NCBI GenBank assembly: GCA_013822015.1
Contig: PNJU01000002.1
Span: forward strand, 1-64,000
DNA: 64,000 nt
Direction of reading: 5' to 3'
Origin: Candidatus Puniceispirillum sp.
GTDB lineage: Bacteria; Pseudomonadota; Alphaproteobacteria; Caedimonadales; UBA1908
Position 1 is the first letter of the stretch, and each line of letters begins with the position of its first letter. This document shows positions 1 to 8,320 of this stretch, piece after piece. The notes under the pieces were generated by a model that saw only the letters and a program-made list of their open reading frames with translations, made no database searches and was not told the origin of the DNA. Made by a program: the position numbers and the translations under genes.

Positions 1-76
1 GCGCCGAACACTTGGATCTTATATGCCAGCCAGCTTTCCCAGTCAATGGCTTTTTTCCCTTTTTTGCAAAAAAGTT

Positions 77-616
77 TCATGAGGGCCGCAGAAGTCCCAG
101 AAACTCTTTGTTTTTGCTACCGCGCGATGAGCCGAATTCAAAGGAGTATGCGTCCTTAAGGCAGGCACCAAAGATGCCGGCAATGGTTGAGATAATGCCA
201 ACTGCTTCGCCAGGTAAGTGCCCTTGGTAGACAACAAGTGAACCCAGACAGCAAATGAGACCAAGGGCAGCGCACACGACCATGATGTCTGCTCGTATAT
301 TATACCGTCCAGACTGCACAAGGGCGATATCACGGGCTCTGGCATTTTGTTTGTCGCCGATGAAAGCGCGTTCCATATCATGATCAAGGCGCATGACGGC
401 TGTTTGAAACTCGATAAGAAGTTTAGGGTCTTGGCGTAGTACGTCTGCGGCAGAGACCGCGTCCTTTTGCCCTGTGATTTTTTTGGCAACATCCACGACG
501 CGCGCTGCAATCATTTGTGTGGTGGATTCATTGCTCTTGTCGCCAGTGAACCAACGTGTGAGGGCTGGCACCATCTCTGCTAAGGCAAGGGCCGCACCTA
601 TAAAGGGAGCGCTCAT
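77..616 (-). CDS. Phage holin, gene-transfer-agent three-transmembrane type
   Basis: This 179-residue protein would sit in the inner membrane and help release particles or the neighbouring hydrolase. The N-terminal 90 residues are soluble. Two strong hydrophobic segments follow (about residues 110-130 and 137-153), and then the short signature DAYSFEFGSSRGSK, which I associate with the 3TM holin family described for gene transfer agents. It starts one base after the stop of the SleB-type hydrolase gene with no clear ribosome binding site, so translational coupling is likely. A lysis pair at the end of a minus-strand phage cassette fits. The family call is from memory of the motif, not from a search. 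Confidence 0.75.
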   Translation of the reverse strand: MSAPFIGAALALAEMVPALTRWFTGDKSNESTTQMIAARVVDVAKKITGQKDAVSAADVLRQDPKLLIEFQTAVMRLDHDMERAFIGDKQNARARDIALVQSGRYNIRADIMVVCAALGLICCLGSLVVYQGHLPGEAVGIISTIAGIFGACLKDAYSFEFGSSRGSKNKEFLGLLRPS

Positions 617-617
617 C

Positions 618-1079
618 TTACGCGCCCTGGTTGGTAGATGGGTTCAGTCTAAAAAAGAGGTGCTGTCCGAGTTTGACCCGTGGTTTAGCCCCTAAGCTCC
701 ATGCGGGAGCGCGTTGCATCCAAACAGCGTAGTAATGATCACTGTCCTTTGTCAGATCCGGCCACTTACCACTGAGTGCTCCTTCGGCCACCTCTAAGCA
801 GGTTGCATAGAGAGGGTCGCTGTCCTTTGAAACGTTAAGAAGGAGCGGCCTGTTGGGATCGGCTTGATTCCAACAAGAAAATTGGTAAGGTTTGAGACAA
901 ACCTCGCTGACAGATTTACCAAACCAAGATTTGCGTTTAGCGCGGTTGATAATAACGTTGGCCACCCCAATGAGGGCGCTGAGCCCCCCGTCAAGGCGAG
1001 CGTATTCTCCGCGCGCTTCTCCGTAAAGTGTGCGTGCCAGAACTTCCTTCTCGCACATAATGAATTTTGTCCCTGTCAT
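618..1079 (-). CDS. SleB-family cell wall hydrolase (phage endolysin)
   Basis: A 153-residue peptidoglycan hydrolase of the SleB type (hydrolase 2 family). The N-terminal stretch EKEVLARTLYGEARGE contains the conserved glutamate region. It is followed by VIINRAKRK and later by YQFSCWN and DSDHYYAVW, all typical of this fold. There is no signal peptide, so export would depend on the adjacent holin. The ATG at 1079 has a good ribosome binding site (AGGAGAGG, 3-4 bases upstream). It is the penultimate gene of the phage cassette and is followed at once by the holin. Confidence 0.85.
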   Translation of the reverse strand: MTGTKFIMCEKEVLARTLYGEARGEYARLDGGLSALIGVANVIINRAKRKSWFGKSVSEVCLKPYQFSCWNQADPNRPLLLNVSKDSDPLYATCLEVAEGALSGKWPDLTKDSDHYYAVWMQRAPAWSLGAKPRVKLGQHLFFRLNPSTNQGA

Positions 1080-1100
1080 TTTGCCTCTCCTGTTTGTTTT

Positions 1101-1652
1101 TCATACGCTGAAATTTACAACCTTTTGCCAACCTGTTTCTGTGCCAAGCATGAGGGATGCTCCATCGGGTCCTAGTGCGACAATGAGGGCGCCTAATTTT
1201 GGGTCTGGCATGTGTGATGCGTCACATAAGGGAATCTGCAGCCCTTCTCTTTGTGGTGGTTCTATTGTACTGGGGGGCTGGTCTTCTTGTTCGGTACCGA
1301 ACATAAGCATCCAAGCAGCTGATTGCACAGTCGTTGAGCCCTCGTGGGCGGCGTGACAAAAGTATAGAGCGCACTTATGTCTCACTATATCGCCATAGGT
1401 ATAGGCCTTCCCTTCTTTCCACGGGCCTTTGAAGTGCGCTTGTGGAATGGGAAGCCTCACGCGGCCAAGGATGGCATCAGTGCGGGTGAAGAAAACAAGC
1501 TCATCCCCTTCTAGGATGATTTTGTTTATGGGATCAGCAAAGCTGTCGAGCCCCTCCAGGAGCGAAACCCTTTGACCGAGGTCCTCAAAATTCCCATCTA
1601 TTTCCTCGTGGGTGAGAGCCACGCCTTTATGCTTCCAAAGTGTGATACTCAT
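1101..1652 (-). CDS. Phage tail or receptor-binding-like protein with carbohydrate-binding-like segment
   Basis: A 183-residue protein of unknown function. Its first 60 residues look like the start of a fibre (THEEIDGNFEDLGQRVSLLE). The middle segment GPWKEGKAYTYGDIVRH...LYFCHAAHEGS has the W/Y spacing of small chitin/carbohydrate-binding modules found on phage tail proteins. The tail end (GALIVALGPDGASLML) is short and beta-rich. The start overlaps the end of the upstream gene by 26 bases and has AAGGA seven bases ahead. Its position before the lysis genes supports a tail-tip or adhesin role, but this is inference. Confidence 0.5.
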   Translation of the reverse strand: MSITLWKHKGVALTHEEIDGNFEDLGQRVSLLEGLDSFADPINKIILEGDELVFFTRTDAILGRVRLPIPQAHFKGPWKEGKAYTYGDIVRHKCALYFCHAAHEGSTTVQSAAWMLMFGTEQEDQPPSTIEPPQREGLQIPLCDASHMPDPKLGALIVALGPDGASLMLGTETGWQKVVNFSV

Positions 1653-2586
1653 TCTCTGTTCCTTCTAATCCTTGTTGTTTCTTGAAATAAACATCGATCA
1701 GCCCAGATCCCGGATCGTTTTGATAGTGCCTCCAAGACGCGTAGGACGCGCTCGTGCCATCTGCGCGCGTGAGCGTGATGTGCGCGTAACCTATATCAAT
1801 CATGCCTGAAAAGCTGAGATGATCTTCCTGTGTGAACGAGTCTAGAAAAACGTATTTCGTTCCGTCAAAGCGGCCGCCATGGGGCGGAAGGATGTTGTTT
1901 GCACGCAGTTCTTGCAACGACCTGAGTGCTAAACGCCAACCGGAGCCGCCTGTGTTTTCAAGGGACGCGAAGATTTGATCAATGGTGTCAATCCCCCTAC
2001 CCTCTTTTATGTATCCACCATAGGGCATAAGACAGATGCCTGAGGAAACAGCGCCCACACCGTAAGCAGGGGTTGTGACCCAGCGCAGCGGTGATAGATC
2101 ACTGCGTCTTTCAAAAAGATGCCCCCTTGTTTGACGCATAAAGGTTTTCACCATCAAAGGTGCACCGCGGTTTTGCAGAACGTGGGGAGTATGCCCCAAA
2201 ACTTTATGTCCTCCATGCATATAGAGGACGCCATCACCGGTGGCGATCAAATGCACTTGGGCAAACTGTGCATAATCAACAAATCCGCGTTGTTTTTTTG
2301 CAAGAATCGTTGGCCCATAAAAGGATAGAGGGGCGTAGTTCTCATCGTTAACAGCAAATCCAAATGTTGTTACTTGATTTTCAAAGGGAAATGCCACCGC
2401 GCGGGCACGCAGCATGACCTCTTGCGGGTAAAGATCTGATCCTGAGCTTTCTAAAATGTTCTTCTCATCTCGGGTCCGCGTGTCGAGAGAGCCGAGTTGA
2501 GATGCACCTTCCACACTTGTCGTGTCCCAGTCCTGGGGGCCGTAAGGTGTGCGTGTGTGTTGTCTGATTTCTTTAATAAGTAACAT
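1627..2586 (-). CDS. Phage structural protein of unknown function
   Basis: A 319-residue protein that I do not recognise. It has no signal peptide or membrane segment. The composition is that of a beta-rich virion protein with many aromatic residues and glycines (for example HGGRFDGTKYVFLDSF and IDIGYAHITLTRADG). It lies in the phage operon 11 bases after the 626-residue tail protein and overlaps the next gene by 26 bases. A distal tail or baseplate component is the likeliest role from position only. Confidence 0.45.
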   Translation of the reverse strand: MLLIKEIRQHTRTPYGPQDWDTTSVEGASQLGSLDTRTRDEKNILESSGSDLYPQEVMLRARAVAFPFENQVTTFGFAVNDENYAPLSFYGPTILAKKQRGFVDYAQFAQVHLIATGDGVLYMHGGHKVLGHTPHVLQNRGAPLMVKTFMRQTRGHLFERRSDLSPLRWVTTPAYGVGAVSSGICLMPYGGYIKEGRGIDTIDQIFASLENTGGSGWRLALRSLQELRANNILPPHGGRFDGTKYVFLDSFTQEDHLSFSGMIDIGYAHITLTRADGTSASYASWRHYQNDPGSGLIDVYFKKQQGLEGTENEYHTLEA

Positions 2587-2597
2587 AGTGTGTATCC

Positions 2598-4478
2598 TTA
2601 GCTCTCTTTAGGGGCGCACAAATCGATATGACAAGGTCCTGCCCATGGACTGACACCCTCAACATGAATCCGGTGCTCTAAGTTTTGCCTGGCACGTAGG
2701 TCTTTCAGTTTTATAGATATTTCTGTTTTGACTTCCATCAGTGCGGACTTCAAGTTGTGCCGCGCGGGATATTGATTTTCTAGGATATGGGCATTTTGAT
2801 CGCTGGGCAGTCCTTCAATCCGGACATCTTCCACAAGATCAATGGCTGAAAGCCCTTGGGGATTCACAATGCCTAGGCGTGGCATTTGCGCAGAGACCCC
2901 TTGGAATTTTAGCCCAGAAGGGGTGCGCCACATGCCGGTGCCAAGATCTGTAGCCTGCACAGTGGTGTCTGCAAGCAATGATACGTTTTCTCGCGGCCCT
3001 ACGGCGCACCCCAGGGTAACCTCACACCGAAAGACTCCGCGGCCTCCATCTGCTGTGAGGCGGTAGGAGGTCACCTTGCCTCTAGCTCGTCCTCCGGGTA
3101 GGCGCGGATCTGTGAGCTCTAAGTGGTGATCACATGTAACCGACGAGAGAGCCTCTAGGCTGGAGGTCAGCGTGATCTCAACGGCCCGGCATGACGCGGC
3201 TAAGTGCGCTTTGCCAATTTCAATGGCGTGTGCAATGGCGGTGTGTCCCTCTTGGCGGGTGAAGAAGCTCGCTTGTGGCGCTTGGTTCCTCGCATCCTTT
3301 GAGCCGATGCGAACCCAGTTCTGCTCTTCGTCGGTGTCAAAGGTGTTCCCTGATGTGTGACGACGGGCGCACTCATAAACACCATCACTATATATAAGGC
3401 GAAAACCTGGGGTATAGCGCACATTGGGCTCCCAGACGGCCGTCACGTGGGCGTGCTCAAAGCCATAGATTGGAATCGTAAGGGTGCGCACTTTCCCTTG
3501 GGTTGCACCCAAGGGTTGCGTCTTTTGCTCTAGAAAAATATCTACTTTTTCTGTGCGCTTTTGTTTGTATCGCCAGCCCAAAATCAGTTTCATTTTGTAC
3601 CACTTGCGTTTAAAGCGAATTTGTTTAGGTACTGGTTCCTTTGACAAGGGGTCATGGGGGGACAGCCACACCTTTGATGAGTAAGCGGGATAGAGATCCA
3701 GTGGGCCTGTGTGCAAAGGTGGGACCTCTTGGAGAGCGCTATGATCAACCCAGTAGCCTGAGCGGCCAATTTTTTCCCCTGCCCTCCACCACTTAGAGCT
3801 TAGATTTTCTCCAGTCAGTGTGTTGACCATCCCCCCTGGAAAACGCGAACGAATGAGGGTTGTAAGGTCGCTCACGCCCTCATAGAACTGAACCCACGAG
3901 GTCTTGAGGCAAATCTGCACACCGCGCAGCGGAATTTCTTTCAGGCGTACATCAAGGGTGTCGGCAAAAAAGTTCTCTCCTAAATCAAGGCTTGCGCGGC
4001 CATAAAAGAGATCCGACAGCCCCACGTTTCCAGTACAGCGGTCCCAGTAAAAGAGCGCAGTTCTGCTTTCCAATACCTCGCTCGCAGTGGGTTCTTGATC
4101 TCCACTGACAAAAGAGTGATGCCATAGCGGATCTTTCTTCAGCTCCTGGCATAACGCGTCCAGCTGGCTCTCGTGATTGCTTGCGCGCGCGCATAAGCTC
4201 AACTCTATGCTTTCCCCCTCAAGTCGTTGTCCAACACACAAAAGTTGACCATAAAAAAGGATTTCTATCTCTCCGCTAGGCTTTTTCCATGAGAGGTAGG
4301 CCCACTGTTTTTCAAAGGATGCAAGGCCTTGTTTGGGGTTTTGGGCGCGTATCCTAGCCCAGGGGACTTGTCCTTCTTTTGCACTGATTTCAAAAGAAAA
4401 AATGGACACATCCTGGCGGGCATGGATGAGGGGAGAGAAAGCTTCCCCATCATCTACCCAGGCAAAGTAGAATGTCAT
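2598..4478 (-). CDS. Large phage tail/baseplate protein
   Basis: At 626 residues this is the largest protein of the cassette and probably a tail hub, baseplate or fibre protein. I chose the ATG at 4478 (MTFYFAWVDDGEAF) because it has GGAG seven bases upstream; an upstream in-frame start at 4538 would overlap the previous gene. The N-terminal ~120 residues (EISAKEGQVPWARIRAQNP, EILFYGQLLCVG) resemble the first domain of DUF2163/baseplate-hub-like proteins. The centre contains a W/Y-rich carbohydrate-binding-like patch (VWEPNVRYTPGFRLIYSDGVYECARRH is split around this). There is no tape-measure-like coiled coil. Confidence 0.5.
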   Translation of the reverse strand: MTFYFAWVDDGEAFSPLIHARQDVSIFSFEISAKEGQVPWARIRAQNPKQGLASFEKQWAYLSWKKPSGEIEILFYGQLLCVGQRLEGESIELSLCARASNHESQLDALCQELKKDPLWHHSFVSGDQEPTASEVLESRTALFYWDRCTGNVGLSDLFYGRASLDLGENFFADTLDVRLKEIPLRGVQICLKTSWVQFYEGVSDLTTLIRSRFPGGMVNTLTGENLSSKWWRAGEKIGRSGYWVDHSALQEVPPLHTGPLDLYPAYSSKVWLSPHDPLSKEPVPKQIRFKRKWYKMKLILGWRYKQKRTEKVDIFLEQKTQPLGATQGKVRTLTIPIYGFEHAHVTAVWEPNVRYTPGFRLIYSDGVYECARRHTSGNTFDTDEEQNWVRIGSKDARNQAPQASFFTRQEGHTAIAHAIEIGKAHLAASCRAVEITLTSSLEALSSVTCDHHLELTDPRLPGGRARGKVTSYRLTADGGRGVFRCEVTLGCAVGPRENVSLLADTTVQATDLGTGMWRTPSGLKFQGVSAQMPRLGIVNPQGLSAIDLVEDVRIEGLPSDQNAHILENQYPARHNLKSALMEVKTEISIKLKDLRARQNLEHRIHVEGVSPWAGPCHIDLCAPKES

Positions 4479-4504
4479 AGTGAACTCCAAATATGGTATT
4501 AGAT

Positions 4505-4939
4505 TTATTCGGTTAAAGGGATGTGTGGTGGTAAGCATGAGCGCTGCGCGACACCGAATGCCACGTCACCTGACCAGTGTTTGTACAAGACACGCACGTG
4601 GTAAAGCCGCCCTTCTGTCTTGACCGTTTTGGCAAGAGCCCCTAGGCAATATACAAAGTCATTACGCGTGAGAGGTGACGGGTCAGTGGGCGGCTTTGGT
4701 GCGCACCATAGTGCGCATCTTGCCGCGTGAGTGGGGAGCAAAGTGTCAGGCACGTAAGGCGGGATGCACTCTCTACCTGTGTTGTTTTGTACATCCTCAA
4801 AAAATGTTGTAAAGCGCGCGGTAAGCACATTGTCTTCAGGTGAAAGGTCACTAGGCCTCTTCCTATGGATCAGATACTTCGCGCGACCACTGGCCCAAAG
4901 CTTAGGATTTTCAAAAATCGTGCGCACACTGCGTTCCAT
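4505..4939 (-). CDS. Phage-cluster hypothetical protein
   Basis: A 144-residue soluble protein that I do not recognise. It has no ribosome binding site of note before the ATG at 4939. In the same frame upstream lies a 26-codon ORF with a signal-peptide-like sequence, separated from it only by an in-frame TGA and a 45-base duplicated unit. The real gene may therefore be longer and broken. Downstream, the gap to the large tail protein is only 26 bases, consistent with one transcript. It may be a tail component. Confidence 0.4.
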   Translation of the reverse strand: MERSVRTIFENPKLWASGRAKYLIHRKRPSDLSPEDNVLTARFTTFFEDVQNNTGRECIPPYVPDTLLPTHAARCALWCAPKPPTDPSPLTRNDFVYCLGALAKTVKTEGRLYHVRVLYKHWSGDVAFGVAQRSCLPPHIPLTE

Positions 4940-4940
4940 T

Positions 4941-5011
4941 TCTGTTTCGTCACAAGGTGACGCATACGGTGTACCTATTCATGTCTCTGTTTCGTCACAA
5001 GATAACGCATA
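4941..5011. repeat. Imperfect 26-bp direct repeat, 45-bp period
   Basis: Positions 4941-4966 and 4986-5011 are the same 26 bases apart from two substitutions (tctgtttcgtcacaag, then gtgacgcata or ataacgcata). The offset is 45 bases, exactly 15 codons, so the duplication keeps the minus-strand reading frame. Both copies encode (P)YA-x-x-CDETE. It looks like a slippage duplication. Confidence 0.7.
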
Positions 5012-5059
5012 AGGCATGCACATCAATGTTATCAAAACGCATGGGATCACGAATCGCAT
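4979..5059 (-). pseudogene. Signal-peptide-like 26-residue ORF, possible broken 5' end of the downstream gene
   Basis: The ORF reads MRFVIPCVLITLMCMPYALS then CDETET and stop. It has a basic start, a hydrophobic core and a cleavage-like end, and is preceded by AAAGGGAAC about nine bases before the ATG. The stop (TGA) is in frame with the gene starting at 4939, 40 codons downstream of this ATG. It is either the 5' end of a gene broken by a nonsense change or a left-over signal sequence from another gene. TGA is an ordinary stop elsewhere in this window, so recoding is unlikely. Confidence 0.4.
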
Positions 5060-5182
5060 TCTTTTGTTCCCTTTCGTTGTTTTGTCTTTTTGGTCTCGAC
5101 AAAGCGGGCCTTTCTCAGGCATAAGGCAAATGTCGTACTCATATGAAGGCAATGGCAACACGCGAGTAATTTTAGGAAGAAC

Positions 5183-6163
5183 ATGACAACTATGCAATCC
5201 CCTTCGTCTCGAAACTGGCTCTCAACACCTGGCTATATGCAAGGCGTTGTTTGGATTTGTCTTGTGGCGCTCACAAGTAACACCAATGATATTCTGATGC
5301 GCCTTGCGGGCTCGAATCTTCCCTCCATGGAAATTGCTTTTTTTCGCTTCTTTTTTGCGACACTCACGCTTTTGCCCATCATGCTCTATAATATCAAAAA
5401 AGGCTCCTTTTATACCAAGCGGCCTGCCCTTCACCTGCTGCGTGCGGCACTTTTGTTTGGTGCCATAGCCTGCTGGACTACAGGTCTGACCATGGTGCCC
5501 CTGGCAGCTGTGAGTACCTTTGCCCAAACAACGCAGCTATTTGTGCTTCCCATGGCGGCTGTGTTCCTTAAAGAGCGTGTTGGTTGGCAGCGCGCCCTTG
5601 CCACGTGCGTGGGTTTTGCCGGCATTTTGTGCATTGTGAAGGGACACTCCGGTGACGAAGGGCTTATCTCGTCTCTTCTTTCCATGAACAACGGCACGCT
5701 CTTCTTGATGGCGGCCGCCATGATGTTTGCGCTCAGTGATATTCTCAACAAGCGCTTTGTGGTTGAAGAGTCCACGCTTTCCATGATGTTCTATATTGCC
5801 CTTGGTACAACAGTGTTGGGTGCTTATCCTGCTTACCACGTGTGGGTTGAGCCATCCCTTGCGGATCTTGGGATCCTTGCACTTTTGGGTGCGGGAGGAA
5901 ACCTGATTCTCTTCTTCTTATTGCGCGCATTTGCGGCAACAGACGTGTCCGCCTTGGCGCCTTTCCGCTACGTCGAGATGATTTTTGCCGGCCTGTTTGG
6001 CTTTTTGATCTTCCAGGAAATTCCAACGTTTTGGACGCTCATGGGCGCGGCGATTATTGTGCCAAGCACCTTTGCCATTGCGTACTATGAAACCCATCAC
6101 ATGCGTCAAACACGCTGTACGCCTGATGAAAATGCGGCGCAGCCAGAGGGATCTTTGCTTTAG
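5183..6163 (+). CDS. EamA/DMT-family membrane transporter
   Basis: A 326-residue inner-membrane permease of the drug/metabolite transporter superfamily. It shows about ten hydrophobic segments arranged as two EamA repeats: the first covers roughly residues 15-155 (ending AFAGILCIVKG-like), the second roughly 170-300. The segment after the fourth helix (FAQTTQLFVLPMAAVFLKERV) has the conserved pre-E/R loop of the family. The substrate cannot be predicted. It is the only plus-strand gene inside the minus-strand phage cassette, and its stop overlaps the stop of the convergent tail gene by four bases. That placement suggests insertion as cargo or a replacement of lost tail genes. Confidence 0.85.
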   Translation: MTTMQSPSSRNWLSTPGYMQGVVWICLVALTSNTNDILMRLAGSNLPSMEIAFFRFFFATLTLLPIMLYNIKKGSFYTKRPALHLLRAALLFGAIACWTTGLTMVPLAAVSTFAQTTQLFVLPMAAVFLKERVGWQRALATCVGFAGILCIVKGHSGDEGLISSLLSMNNGTLFLMAAAMMFALSDILNKRFVVEESTLSMMFYIALGTTVLGAYPAYHVWVEPSLADLGILALLGAGGNLILFFLLRAFAATDVSALAPFRYVEMIFAGLFGFLIFQEIPTFWTLMGAAIIVPSTFAIAYYETHHMRQTRCTPDENAAQPEGSLL

Positions 6164-6672
6164 ATCTCCTCAAGTTCTAGGCGCCACCCAACGCGGGCCC
6201 CCCATTCATCCGTCTTGATCTCAAACGAGATCACACGCATATGAAGTCGGGGGGCGTAGCTCACAAACAAAGTCTCACCTTGTGCCAGCGGCGCGCGTAC
6301 ATCGCGCCCGCTCACCTCGGAACTGACCATCGTGCCACTTGTCCCTTGGACAGCAACCGATCCCTCCACGGGGGGGCGCAGAAGTGTTGCCCGCGCGTGG
6401 TCACTTTCTTGCTTCATTTCTTGATGAAGACGGGTTAAGCACCCGACCTCAACCTCTTGTCCGCGCCACAGACCATCAAGGCAGGGGCCTGCTTTGTCTT
6501 GGCATGCAATGACGGACTTATACTTGAAGTGCTTTTCTGCGCCTATGTGAATCAAGTTACCGTTGACCGTGCGACGCAACTCACCCGTTGGCAGAGGGGT
6601 AAGCGTCTGCGTACAGCCCCTTGCGGAAAAAGGGGGTAACTGTCCGCCCCCCAGTGTTAAAAACGTTTCCAT
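6160..6672 (-). CDS. Phage tail-associated protein
   Basis: A 170-residue soluble protein with a Gly/Pro-rich start (LTLGGGQLPPFSARG). A beta-rich body follows with NGNLIHIG, a Cys pair (ACQDKAGPCLDG) and LWRGQEVEVGC. I associate the pattern with small tail components of tailed phages in alphaproteobacteria but cannot name a family. The ATG at 6672 has GGAG five to six bases upstream and lies eight bases after the stop of the 56-residue gene, so it is co-transcribed with it. Confidence 0.5.
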   Translation of the reverse strand: METFLTLGGGQLPPFSARGCTQTLTPLPTGELRRTVNGNLIHIGAEKHFKYKSVIACQDKAGPCLDGLWRGQEVEVGCLTRLHQEMKQESDHARATLLRPPVEGSVAVQGTSGTMVSSEVSGRDVRAPLAQGETLFVSYAPRLHMRVISFEIKTDEWGARVGWRLELEEI

Positions 6673-6680
6673 GGGCTCTC

Positions 6681-6851
6681 CTACCAGCTGATCCAGCGCG
6701 GAAGTGGAACAGGGTTGGTGAAGGCTTGTTGGCGCAGATACATATCGAGTGCACGAATGACCGCCTCATCTTGTGTGTCTTGAGAAGACACCTCTGGCGC
6801 GCGCAGGTCCTCAACGACGGGTTTTTTGCGTGCAGTGTTTTGACTTGTCAT
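6681..6851 (-). CDS. Small phage-cluster protein, 56 residues
   Basis: A short ORF between the tail completion gene and the 170-residue tail gene. It begins MTSQNTARKKPVVEDLRAPE and ends NPVPLPRWISW. A strong ribosome binding site (GGAGGAATAAATC) lies directly upstream of the ATG at 6851, and only three bases separate it from the previous stop. The tight spacing and strong site argue that it is real. Size and position match small tail-assembly accessory proteins; function unknown. Confidence 0.65.
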   Translation of the reverse strand: MTSQNTARKKPVVEDLRAPEVSSQDTQDEAVIRALDMYLRQQAFTNPVPLPRWISW

Positions 6852-6854
6852 GAT

Positions 6855-7232
6855 TTATTCCTCCAAGTGTGTTTGTAATAGGACCTGACAGGTTAGTATG
6901 CTTGTGTGGGTAAAGTTGTCCCTTGCCACTTCCTGGGTGTGTCCGTTGACGCGTACACAGATATGTGGATGCTCCTCAAACTCGAGAAAACGCCTCAACC
7001 CTTCCAAAAGGCCTGTTCTAACCAAGGATCCCTCTGATTGCGTCACAAGCATCAGGGTTACGTTTGCAACATGGGCACTGTGCGTGCACAGGGTGTCACA
7101 GCTTTGAAGCTCAAGGACGCCGTAAGGCAGGTTTGCATCCTTTAAGTCATGGGTGTATAGCGCAACCCCTGCCTCGTCAGCCCACGTTTTGAGAAAGGCA
7201 AAAAGACGACGTTCAGCTTGTAACAAGCTCAT
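6855..7232 (-). CDS. DUF3168-like tail completion protein
   Basis: A 125-residue protein whose position (directly after the head-closure gene) and pattern fit the DUF3168 tail-completion/terminator family. The N-terminal helix is followed by VALYTHDLKDANLPYGVLEL, then alternating strands (VANVTLMLVTQS) and a C-terminal VLLQTHL. The start codon overlaps the stop of the upstream gene (ATGA-type) and has GGAGG nine bases upstream. The role would be capping the head-proximal end of the tail tube. No tube gene is visible nearby. Confidence 0.65.
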   Translation of the reverse strand: MSLLQAERRLFAFLKTWADEAGVALYTHDLKDANLPYGVLELQSCDTLCTHSAHVANVTLMLVTQSEGSLVRTGLLEGLRRFLEFEEHPHICVRVNGHTQEVARDNFTHTSILTCQVLLQTHLEE

Positions 7233-7582
7233 CTTGATTCCTCCCCAAGACTTGCCAGAAGCATCAGATCCCAGCCCGTGCGATCGCTCATCAGTTCGTG
7301 ACTAATGACGCCGTACAGTTTGTTATTCCACCGAATGCGCTCAAAGGGTTTGCGCGTGGGTGAAGTACGCAGGTAAAGCTTATACAGCCCCTGCTTGGGA
7401 CTATTTGTTGTATGCACAATGCCGGCAGCACTTTCTTGAGAAGGAAGGACGCGCTCTGTCGGTACGATGCTTGCCCACCGCTCTTCGCCATCGACCCAGT
7501 CGCGATTCATTCCTCCGTGTCCATCATTTGTGCGCACGCAGCGTATTACACGCACACGTACGCGTATTCCTTGGTTTTGCAT
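7229..7582 (-). CDS. Phage head-tail adaptor (head closure) protein
   Basis: A 117-residue protein of the SPP1 gp16-like head-tail joining family. It is a small beta-barrel with RVRVRVIRCVRTND at the start, GEERWASIVPTERV, and the closing pattern RIRWNNKLYGVISHELMSDR...WDLMLLAS, where the residues before the last strands match the family. It follows the connector gene by 33 bases with AAGGA ahead of the ATG, and overlaps the tail-completion gene. It would seal the connector after DNA packaging. Confidence 0.7.
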   Translation of the reverse strand: MQNQGIRVRVRVIRCVRTNDGHGGMNRDWVDGEERWASIVPTERVLPSQESAAGIVHTTNSPKQGLYKLYLRTSPTRKPFERIRWNNKLYGVISHELMSDRTGWDLMLLASLGEESR

Positions 7583-7615
7583 GGGAGTTTCCTTATGAGA
7601 TGAGGCGTATAATTT

Positions 7616-8239
7616 TTAAGAAAAAAGACGCTGCGCGCGGTAGGGCTTCAGGAGCTGAATCACAGCTGTGCTCAGTGGCATAGCAATGAGCCCCGTATCG
7701 TTGGCCACCGCGCGTCCTTCAAAAAGATTGGCCACAGTCATCAGGACTGCTTGTCGCAATGGTTCCGGTAAATCTTCAGGAGACTCTCCGTATCCAGCCC
7801 AAAAATCCACACGTACCGTCGCTTGCGGGTCAACTTGAGCGGCCAAGTGAATGCGCGCCACACGGCTTGAGGTATCAAGGCGGTAGTTTGGCAAAGGTGT
7901 CTCACCAATAGACGTTAGAATCACTGGCGTATCAATGAGTGCAACGAAGGGTGAGCGCGGCAGCTCAATGCCGCCAGTGCCGCGGCTATGTTCTTTATCC
8001 AGGTAACGCGTGTCTGAGCGCGACTGGGCAAACCCTCCATTAAAAGAGAAGGACCAGGCTTGTCGCAAAAACGAGCGGCTTGTGTAGGATTCAGCTCCCT
8101 GGCGTGCCGACTTGATGAGTCGCCCAAGCAGCTCGTCATGGGCATCGTCATCTATGCCTAAGTAAACTTTGGCTTGCAGGAGTGTGACGGGCTCCTCAGT
8201 TGGCGCGTGTCGCTGGCGCAGCCCCATTTCATTCCTCAT
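7616..8239 (-). CDS. Phage head-tail connector, gp6/phiE125 gp8-like
   Basis: A 207-residue protein with the layout of the phiE125 gp8/HK97 gp6 connector family. It starts with EPVTLLQAKVYLGIDDDAHDE and a long helix (LLGRLIKSARQGAESYTSR), the classic N-terminal adaptor motif. The body continues with ELPRSPFVALIDTPV and ends with AVLMTVANLFEGR. AAGGA lies eight bases before the ATG at 8239; a second ATG four codons in (8227) is also possible. It lies between capsid and head closure, as in tailed phages and gene transfer agents. Confidence 0.8.
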   Translation of the reverse strand: MRNEMGLRQRHAPTEEPVTLLQAKVYLGIDDDAHDELLGRLIKSARQGAESYTSRSFLRQAWSFSFNGGFAQSRSDTRYLDKEHSRGTGGIELPRSPFVALIDTPVILTSIGETPLPNYRLDTSSRVARIHLAAQVDPQATVRVDFWAGYGESPEDLPEPLRQAVLMTVANLFEGRAVANDTGLIAMPLSTAVIQLLKPYRAQRLFS

Positions 8240-8320
8240 TTTTATTTTCCTTCACATGGTTAGTATGAACGAGTTCAGTGCGAGGCTCAAGAACCCAAGC
8301 CCCGCACATGACACGTGAGC

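Noticed and set aside
1-76. Possible terminator after the holin (CTTTTTTGCAAAAAAG)
   Set aside because: The palindrome is entirely A/T apart from the ends and would form a weak stem, so I do not call it.
4970-4984. TGA read as Trp (recoding) to join the ORFs at 5059 and 4939
   Set aside because: TGA is used as an ordinary stop elsewhere in this window, for example at 34910-34912 and at the holin stop (77-79).
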